Assembly (NCBI GenBank): GCA_027063785.1 | Contig: JAMORC010000009.1 | Coordinates: forward strand, 1-47,339 | DNA: 47,339 bases | DNA from: Desulfurobacteriaceae bacterium | Lineage (GTDB): Bacteria; Aquificota; Aquificia; Desulfurobacteriales; Desulfurobacteriaceae | Direction: 5' to 3' | Shown here: piece by piece, positions 42,146 to 47,339 of the stretch | Numbering within the stretch: the first letter of the stretch is position 1 | Layout of the letters: each line of letters opens with the position of its first letter | Program-made: the position numbers and the translations under genes | Notes under the pieces: generated by a model | What the model was told of the DNA's origin: nothing | The model's database searches: none | The model's input: the letters and a program-made list of their open reading frames with translations, nothing else

Positions 42146-42798
42146 CACTCCTCCGGGTCAAAAAACGGATTAAACTGATGCGGAAGAGATTTTAGCTCTG
42201 TCTTTATCAACCTCTTATCCTCTTCGGTAAGCAGGGGGTACTCGACGGTTCTCAAGAGCGTGTAAGGAAGGGAGTATTTCTTTATTATTTCTATTGTTCT
42301 TCTCACTAGATTAGAGTATTCGAATACGGAAGACTCTCTAACACTGGTTGACGAAAAGAGAACTCTTTTAAAGCGTTGGAGCTGGTCAGGGGTATACTCA
42401 TCGAGAAGGGGAATCTTAACGTCAAGGGCAACACCGTCTATCAGTCCCTCCCTGATCAAACTCTCAACCCGCTCCGGCCTCGTTCCGTTTGTGTCAAGCC
42501 TGACGGGGAATGAATAGGCTTTAATAAAATCTAAACTCCTTTCCAACTCCGGTTCAAGCGTCGGCTCTCCTCCCGAGATAATCAGCAACTCGACTCCCAA
42601 AAGTTTCAGCATCTCCAGTTTTTCTCCAAGTTCCTCAAAGGTAAAGAACTCTTCCTTACCCTTAAAAAACCTTCTGTTGTGGCACTTGTAGCAGTTAAGG
42701 TTACACAGGTTTATCTTCGTATAGAGAAGGGCAGACTGAACTCCGGGGTGATCCCTGAAGGTAACGGGGACTTCATTCCTGAGAAACGACGAGCGCAC
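42145..42798 (-). CDS. nrdG: Anaerobic RNR activating protein
   Basis: About 217 residues from GTG 42798, chosen because TAGGAGG lies 7 bases upstream and the longer frame runs into the divergent promoter region. The radical SAM motif is TKINLCNLNCYKCHNRRFF (CxxxCxxC), followed by LLIISGGEPTLEPEL and RLDTNGTRPE. This enzyme uses S-adenosylmethionine and a [4Fe-4S] cluster to install the glycyl radical on NrdD. It is the first gene of the nrdG-nrdD unit, and its stop overlaps the nrdD start. Confidence 0.9.
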   Translation of the reverse strand: MRSSFLRNEVPVTFRDHPGVQSALLYTKINLCNLNCYKCHNRRFFKGKEEFFTFEELGEKLEMLKLLGVELLIISGGEPTLEPELERSLDFIKAYSFPVRLDTNGTRPERVESLIREGLIDGVALDVKIPLLDEYTPDQLQRFKRVLFSSTSVRESSVFEYSNLVRRTIEIIKKYSLPYTLLRTVEYPLLTEEDKRLIKTELKSLPHQFNPFFDPEE

Positions 42799-42899
42799 TT
42801 TCACACCTCCTATTCGATCATAATTTAGTGCCGATCGGCCCCCGGAGAACCTTGACATGCTCACTCCGATGCTGCTTTAATTCCCCCGGGAGGTATAAG

Positions 42900-43175
42900 A
42901 TGGAAGTAAAAATAGACAGGGGAAAGATCATCCTGGAGCTTGACGACGGACAGGAGGCCTTCGTTACTTTCGGAATAGACGAAGAGAAAGGAGTGATCGT
43001 CGTATCAACAACCTTCGTTCCGGAAAGTCACAGAGGAAAGGGAATTGCCGGAAAGCTCTCAGCAGAACTGGTTCGATTTGCCGAGGAAAAGGGATATAAA
43101 ATCTACCCGCTGTGTTCTTATACTCAGAAGTATTTGGAAAGAAAACGTCCAGACCTGATAGCAGGGACGGAGTAA
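42900..43175 (+). CDS. Small GNAT-family acetyltransferase (NATD1/YjdJ-like)
   Basis: A protein of about 91 residues from ATG 42900, preceded by GGGAGG. It is a minimal GNAT fold: short beta strands (KIILELDDGQEAFVTFGI), VIVVSTTFVPESHRGKGIAG (the acetyl-CoA loop R-G-x-G-x-A/G) and KGYKIYPLCSYTQKYLERKR at the end. This matches the small GCN5-related family whose substrates are unknown. It is immediately followed by the methyltransferase gene with no gap, and is divergent from nrdG. Confidence 0.85.
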   Translation: MEVKIDRGKIILELDDGQEAFVTFGIDEEKGVIVVSTTFVPESHRGKGIAGKLSAELVRFAEEKGYKIYPLCSYTQKYLERKRPDLIAGTE

Positions 43176-43958
43176 ATGGACGTTGTTATTACTACTGACA
43201 GACGTCCTACCCCGGAAATGATAGAGGATGCGAGAAGGCTTGCCGAGAAGCTGAAAGCTCCTTACGTCAAGAGGCGCCACAGAACTATCGAGAGCATAAA
43301 GAAAGAATTCATCAAGAACGTTCTGGTCGTCGGGAGAGACCTTAACCTTACCCTTCACACGATTTCAGGGAAGAAACTGTTCTTTCACCCCGGACTTTTG
43401 AAGATAAGGCTACTTAACTACCTATCAACAGGCCACGAGGCAATGATCGACGCAATGGAGCTGAAAGAGGGGGATAAAGTCCTTGACTGCAACCTCGGGC
43501 TTGCTCAGGACGCACTCCTGGCAGCCTTTGTCTCTAAAAGGGAGGTTGTAGGAGTCGAAAAAGACCCAGTAATTTTTGAAATAGTAAGCAGAGGTCTGAG
43601 GAGCTACAGACCGAAGGGAAAGCTCAAAGTTGCAGAGTTTGCGTTTAAGCTGGTGAGGCCGGTGCTCGGAGATAACTACGAATTTCTGAAGAAACAGCCC
43701 GATAAGTCATTCGACATTGTTTACTTTTCACCCATGTTTGTAAAGCCAAAGTGGCACTGCGACGTAATGGCCCCCTTTAGGGAGGTTGCCGTAAAGGACT
43801 TTGTTACTCCCGAAACGCTGAAGGAAGCAGAAAGAGTCGCCAGAAAGAGGGTTGTAATAAAGGTAAACAAGGGAGTAAAGGAACTCTTCCCCTTTTTATC
43901 CGACTACGAGCTAAGGCCTTCCTCCACAAATGTTGAATACCTGGTAAAAATTTTGTAG
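43176..43958 (+). CDS. RsmJ-like SAM-dependent methyltransferase
   Basis: A 260-residue class I methyltransferase. An N-terminal extension (AEKLKAPYVKRRHRTIESIK) precedes a Rossmann domain with motif I KVLDCNLGLAQDALLAAF, VVGVEKDP and the catalytic-type segment FDIVYFSPMF, which resembles the DPMF motif of RsmJ (16S rRNA G1516 N2-methyltransferase). Motif I lacks the usual Gly-rich stretch, so activity on the same target is uncertain. It is probably co-transcribed with the GNAT gene. A roughly 195-base AT-rich gap follows, carrying the nrdA leader. Confidence 0.75.
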   Translation: MDVVITTDRRPTPEMIEDARRLAEKLKAPYVKRRHRTIESIKKEFIKNVLVVGRDLNLTLHTISGKKLFFHPGLLKIRLLNYLSTGHEAMIDAMELKEGDKVLDCNLGLAQDALLAAFVSKREVVGVEKDPVIFEIVSRGLRSYRPKGKLKVAEFAFKLVRPVLGDNYEFLKKQPDKSFDIVYFSPMFVKPKWHCDVMAPFREVAVKDFVTPETLKEAERVARKRVVIKVNKGVKELFPFLSDYELRPSSTNVEYLVKIL

Positions 43959-44108
43959 GCAGAAGCCGGATTACCCCTTTCACCTATAAAGACTCCCTAA
44001 TGCATTATCTTTCGGAAAAATCGACTATTAGTTAATTAAAATTTCACAACCTTATCCCAAAGTTTTCCCTTGCTACACTTACCCTTCCTGCTTCTGACTT
44101 GAAGACAT

Positions 44109-44140
44109 CCCCCCCTCGGGGGTTAAATTCCGCTTAACCC
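44109..44140 (+). promoter_or_regulatory. Mutually exclusive leader hairpins before nrdA
   Basis: A C-run (44109-44115) can pair with GGGGG (44118-44122), while GGGTTAA (44120-44126) pairs with TTAACCC (44134-44140) over a 7-nt loop. The two share GGG and cannot form together. They end 7 bases before the GGAGG of nrdA. This could be an attenuator-like or translational switch, or simply a terminator remnant; no NrdR box was found. Confidence 0.3.
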
Positions 44141-44156
44141 GAAGAAGGAGGAATTG

Positions 44157-46454
44157 ATGACCAGGATAACGGTCGTTAAAAGGAAGGGAGTAAGGGAGCC
44201 GCTGAACATCGAGAAGATAAGGAAAGTTATTAACTGGGCAGCAGAAGGGCTTGATGTCAATACATTGAAGCTCGAGGCAAAGCTGAAGCTCCACTTCTTT
44301 GATGGAATCACCACAAGGCAGATACACGAAGCTGTTATAAACACGGCACTTCAACTTACAACGCCCGAAGAGCCGGACTGGAGAATCCTTGCCGGTAGGC
44401 TTTTCATTTTTAACCTCTACAAGGAAGTCTCCATAAGGAGGGGAACGTCAAAGCTTGCATACGTCGGCGGCGGGGAAGAATACCTAAAGGTTGTAAAAAA
44501 CCTCGTATCTATGGGTCTCTACACCCCGGAAATTCTTGAGGCTTACTCGGAAGATGAGATAAAAGAAGCCGGGGATTACCTGAAGCTTAAGTACGACTTC
44601 CTCTACGATTACGCCGGAGCAAACCTACTCGCAAAGCGCTACCTCTGCATCTATGAAGATTTCCCCATAGAGCTTCCCCAAGAGATGTACATGACGATTG
44701 CCCTTATGCTTGCAAAGAATGAACCGAAGGAAAAGAGGCTCGAAATCGCCAAGAAGTTCTACGACATGATAGCCGGGAAGAAGCTCTCCCTCGCCACGCC
44801 GATCCTCATAAACCTCAGGCGGCCGGGAGGGAACCTCTCTTCCTGCTTCATAACGGCGATGGATGACAACCTCGACTCCATAATGTACACGGCCAACCAG
44901 GTTGCCCAGATCTCAAAAAGGGCCGGAGGAGTCGGAGTTAACCTGTCAAGGATAAGGGCTCAAGGGTCTTGGATCAAAAAAGTTTTCGGAGCAAGCGGGG
45001 GAATCGTCCCCTGGGCAAAGATACTCAACGACGTCGCTGTTGCCGTAAATCAGGAGGGGAAAAGGGCAGGAGCCGTTACGATAGCCCTCGACGTCTGGCA
45101 CCTCGACATATTCGACTTCCTGGAGCTGAAGACAGAAAACGGAGACCTCAGGCGCAAAGCCTTTGATATCTTCCCGCAGGTGGTTATTCCCGACCTCTTT
45201 ATGGAAAGGGTTAAGTACGACCAGGATTGGCTCCTCGTCGATCCCTACGAGGTTGAGAAGAAGTTCGGCTTCAAGCTTTACGAACTGTGGGGGGAAGAGT
45301 TTGAAAAGGCATACATGCAGGTGGAAAACGAATCTGAAAAGCTGAAGCTGAAAAAGAGGGTCAGGGCAAAAGAGCTTCTAAAGGAAATCCTCAAGACCCA
45401 GGTAGCCACAGGCCTCCCCTACATCTTCTTTAAGGATACGGCAAACAGGCTCAACCCTCTAAAGCACGACGGCTATATAGGCAACGGCAACCTCTGTATG
45501 GAAAGCTTTTCAAACTTCAGACCTTCCAAAGGCTTCAAAACCTACCTGAAGGACGGGAAAATAGTTAACGAGATCTCCGAACCCGGACTCGTCCACACCT
45601 GCAACCTCCTATCGATAAACCTTGCCAACATCGAAGACGACAGAGAACTTGAGGATGCCGTAAGAACTGCCGTAAGGATTCTCGACAACACAATAGAGCT
45701 GACCTCCCCTCCGATCCTCGAGAGCAAGCTCCACAACGACAGGTACAGAACAATAGGCATAGGAACCCTCGGCCTTGCAGATTACCTTGCTAAAAGAGAA
45801 ATCCCTTACGGAAGGCAGTCCCTCAACGTCATAGACAAACTCTATGAAAAGATCGCCTTCTTCGGAATAGACGAGAGCGCAAACCTTGCAGCGGAAAGAG
45901 GCGCCTTCCCCGCATTTGAGGGTTCGGAGTGGAGCAGGGGAATACTGATAGGAAAAGATGCAGAATTCTTCCTGAAGGAGAGCAGCCTGAAGGATAAGTG
46001 GCTCGAGCTCATAGAGAAGGTCAAGAAGAACGGTCTGAGGAACGGACAGCTCTTTGCAATAGCTCCCAATACAAGCTCCGGACTCCTTCAGGGAGCAACT
46101 CCGGGCGTTCTGCCGCCCTTCTCCCGCTTCTACATCGACAAGAACCAGAAACAGGCCGTTCCGATTTGCCCGCCCTACATAAAAGAGAGGTTCTGGTTCT
46201 ACAGAGAGAGCAAGTTCATGGATCAAAAAGAGGTCATCGACGTGATAGCAACAATTCAGAAGTGGGTCGACAGCGGGATTTCGATGGAACTCCTCTTTAA
46301 CCTGAACCTGGGTATAAGGGCAAAGGATATCTACGAAACGGTCATGTACGCCTGGGAAAAGGGGATAAAGACGATCTACTACGTGAGGACAATTCAGAAA
46401 GACAGCCAGCAGGCGATTTCCAAAAAGGAAGAGTGCGTAGCCTGCGCTAACTAA
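44157..46454 (+). CDS. nrdA: Class I ribonucleotide reductase alpha subunit
   Basis: A 765-residue protein from ATG 44157 (GGAGG five bases before). It starts with an ATP-cone allosteric domain (TVVKRKGVREPLNIEKIRKV). The catalytic barrel has NLSSCFITAMDD (first redox Cys), the finger-loop GNGNLCMESFSN (N-x-C-x-E), HTCNLLSINLANI (second redox Cys) and PNTSSGLLQGATPG. Near the end GIKTIYYVRT carries the Tyr-Tyr radical-transfer pair typical of class I, and the tail ECVACAN has the shuttle CxxC. NLCME rather than NPCGE, plus the Tyr pair, argues against B12-dependent class II. A partner NrdB is needed and is not in the window. Confidence 0.93.
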   Translation: MTRITVVKRKGVREPLNIEKIRKVINWAAEGLDVNTLKLEAKLKLHFFDGITTRQIHEAVINTALQLTTPEEPDWRILAGRLFIFNLYKEVSIRRGTSKLAYVGGGEEYLKVVKNLVSMGLYTPEILEAYSEDEIKEAGDYLKLKYDFLYDYAGANLLAKRYLCIYEDFPIELPQEMYMTIALMLAKNEPKEKRLEIAKKFYDMIAGKKLSLATPILINLRRPGGNLSSCFITAMDDNLDSIMYTANQVAQISKRAGGVGVNLSRIRAQGSWIKKVFGASGGIVPWAKILNDVAVAVNQEGKRAGAVTIALDVWHLDIFDFLELKTENGDLRRKAFDIFPQVVIPDLFMERVKYDQDWLLVDPYEVEKKFGFKLYELWGEEFEKAYMQVENESEKLKLKKRVRAKELLKEILKTQVATGLPYIFFKDTANRLNPLKHDGYIGNGNLCMESFSNFRPSKGFKTYLKDGKIVNEISEPGLVHTCNLLSINLANIEDDRELEDAVRTAVRILDNTIELTSPPILESKLHNDRYRTIGIGTLGLADYLAKREIPYGRQSLNVIDKLYEKIAFFGIDESANLAAERGAFPAFEGSEWSRGILIGKDAEFFLKESSLKDKWLELIEKVKKNGLRNGQLFAIAPNTSSGLLQGATPGVLPPFSRFYIDKNQKQAVPICPPYIKERFWFYRESKFMDQKEVIDVIATIQKWVDSGISMELLFNLNLGIRAKDIYETVMYAWEKGIKTIYYVRTIQKDSQQAISKKEECVACAN

Positions 46455-46526
46455 TGTTGATAGCAGGAGTGCTGAATGTTATATTTAGCATTAGAAGAAT
46501 TAACTATTAGAGAACTATTCTCAATT

Positions 46527-46582
46527 GGGAGGCTCCCCCCTCCCACCATTAATTTCGGGAGGCTCCCCCCTCCCACCATTAA
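46527..46582 (+). repeat. Two tandem hairpin repeats
   Basis: A 26-base unit, GGGAGGCTCCCC then CCTCCCACCATTAA, occurs at 46527-46552 and again at 46557-46582 (30-base period), identical in both copies. Each unit can fold as GGGAGG-CTCCCC-CCTCCC. They lie between nrdA and the NYN-domain gene, directly before a longer terminator hairpin. Confidence 0.9.
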
Positions 46583-46585
46583 ACG

Positions 46586-46609
46586 AGGGAGCAGCAAAAG
46601 CTGCTCCCT
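46586..46609 (+). terminator. Strong hairpin terminator after nrdA
   Basis: AGGGAGCAGC-AAAA-GCTGCTCCCT is a perfect 10-bp stem with an AAAA loop, followed by AATTATCTTTAATT. With the two hairpin repeats just upstream it forms a triple barrier before the NYN-domain gene. The flanking bases are AT-rich on both sides, so it may act in both directions. Confidence 0.75.
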
Positions 46610-46633
46610 AATTATCTTTAATTGGGGAACTTT

Positions 46634-47257
46634 ATGAAAAGGACTGCCATATACGTAGATTTTGACAACATCTACAGTGCCATCTTGGGCAAGCTCGGAA
46701 TAAGCACAGACCATAAGAAAGTAACTACATTCCAGCTGGAGCTTTTTAAAGAAGTCCTTAAGAATTTCTTTAGGGAACTCAAGAGAAATCTCTACTTCAT
46801 ACAATCTCCATTAAGCTCTTTTTCCTACTTTGAGGAAGAAATTGAAAAAGAAAGCCACTATTGCCTCTGTCTCAAAGTCTTTGCAGAATACGAAATGTTG
46901 CCTCTCCACAACCTATTTTCCCCGAGCGTTCAGATTTTTCTACACAACGCTGGTGTAACTCCTCTGAATCCTTTTATTGCTTTCTCAAAAAACAAAGAAA
47001 ACCGTAACGCTGCAGACCTTGCCCTTACACTCTCCGTCATTGAAGATGTAGTGGTAAAACGTATACCTGCAGAAGCAATTATTATATGTACTTGCGATAT
47101 AGACTTGTATCCCTTGTTCGTCTGGTTAAGAGAACACACGGGTAAAAAAGTCTATCTCGGAGGTTTCAGTAAGAGGACAAGCAACATTTACGACGCAACA
47201 ATAATAGATGAGTGTCACGACCCCCTAAATCACTGGACAACTAAAGCGACAGATTAG
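46634..47257 (+). CDS. NYN-domain (LabA/DUF88-like) protein
   Basis: A protein of about 207 residues from ATG 46634, preceded by TTGGGGAAC. It has the PIN-like NYN pattern: AIYVDFDNIYSAI with the first acidic cluster, KENRNAADLALTLSV with the central Asp, and EAIIICTCDIDLYPLFVWLR, where the usual S-x-D-x-D motif reads C-D-I-D. It ends with GKKVYLGGFSKRTS. NYN proteins are predicted metal-dependent ribonucleases, often found near mobile or defence genes. A TTG at 46622 would add four residues but lacks support. Activity and target are inferred from fold only. Confidence 0.8.
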   Translation: MKRTAIYVDFDNIYSAILGKLGISTDHKKVTTFQLELFKEVLKNFFRELKRNLYFIQSPLSSFSYFEEEIEKESHYCLCLKVFAEYEMLPLHNLFSPSVQIFLHNAGVTPLNPFIAFSKNKENRNAADLALTLSVIEDVVVKRIPAEAIIICTCDIDLYPLFVWLREHTGKKVYLGGFSKRTSNIYDATIIDECHDPLNHWTTKATD

Positions 47258-47279
47258 ACAATCTCATAAGGGGGTCAAA

Positions 47280-47339
47280 ATGAGAAAGAGAAAGTACTGG
47301 ACAGCTGAAGAGAAACTACAGGCAATCATGTACGTGGAC
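47280..47339 (+). CDS. Start of transposase-like HTH gene (partial)
   Basis: An ATG at 47280, preceded by AAGGGGGTC, opens a frame that runs off the window: MRKRKYWTAEEKLQAIMYVD. This basic start with W-T-A-E-E-K-L resembles the first helix of IS3-type transposase OrfA proteins and related helix-turn-helix proteins. Only 20 residues are visible, so the call is tentative. Confidence 0.5.
   Translation, partial: MRKRKYWTAEEKLQAIMYVD

Noticed and set aside
44157-46454. B12-dependent class II ribonucleotide reductase, tempting because of the B12 operon
   Set aside because: The finger loop is NLCME rather than NPCGE, and the C-terminal Tyr-Tyr pair and class I-type tail are present.
46527-46582. 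Two identical repeats as a minimal CRISPR array
   Set aside because: Only two copies, separated by 4 bases, each self-complementary and next to a terminator; there are no spacers and no cas genes.

Overview
The window most likely comes from the chromosome of a thermophilic, strictly anaerobic bacterium of the Aquificota, with Desulfurobacteriaceae (Desulfurobacterium/Thermovibrio-like) as the best guess. This is inferred from Lys/Glu-rich proteins, heavy AGG/AGA arginine use, tightly overlapping genes with strong GGAGG sites, an oxygen-sensitive class III ribonucleotide reductase, a very large octaheme cytochrome and Campylobacterota-like cell-shape enzymes. No rRNA is present, so the assignment rests on style and gene content only.

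Layout. 1-3.9 kb (+): tail of a DUF3108-like gene, a Nudix hydrolase, glmU, trpC and an exported thioredoxin-fold protein, each overlapping or abutting the next. 3.9-9.9 kb (-): rpmB, a parvulin-type lipoprotein, and a 1476-codon octaheme cytochrome whose frame is interrupted once by UGA. That UGA is followed by a compact hairpin at selenocysteine-insertion distance, so the gene is probably a selenoprotein. 10.1-15.9 kb (-): alaS, recX, pilT, recA, tRNA-Ser(CGA), tadA and tRNA-Arg(ACG), probably read as one unit starting at the tRNA-Arg. The tRNA-Arg is the substrate of the TadA encoded beside it. 16-21.3 kb (+): valS, then a visibly AT-rich surface lipoprotein split by a +1 frameshift. 21.3-23.9 kb (-): argF, a small membrane/coiled-coil protein, a type IV pilin-like protein and an HhH/Fe-S protein. 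24-32.2 kb (+): a TPR protein, an IS200/IS605-like right end with hairpins resembling an omega RNA, hemW, a small membrane protein, surE, a DedA-like protein, a Tat-exported ferredoxin, holA, rseP and tlyA. 32.2-36.6 kb (+): a cobalamin riboswitch and a complete B12 uptake operon (btuF, C, D, B). 36.7-38.8 kb (-): a Csd4-like carboxypeptidase and a Csd6-like L,D-transpeptidase-fold protein. 38.8-42.8 kb (-): anaerobic ribonucleotide reductase nrdG-nrdD, with nrdD both interrupted by an intein and split from its glycyl-radical domain. 42.9-46.5 kb (+): GNAT, an RsmJ-like methyltransferase and a class I nrdA. 46.5-47.3 kb (+): tandem hairpin repeats, a NYN-domain protein and the start of a transposase-like HTH gene, which looks like the edge of an accessory region.

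The strongest leads are the candidate selenocysteine octaheme cytochrome, the structured IS605-like relic that leaves hemW without a normal start codon, the nrdD intein next to an unusual gene split, the tRNA-Arg(ACG)-tadA pairing, and the Csd4/Csd6-like pair outside Campylobacterota. All calls come from reading the sequence; no database search was run.
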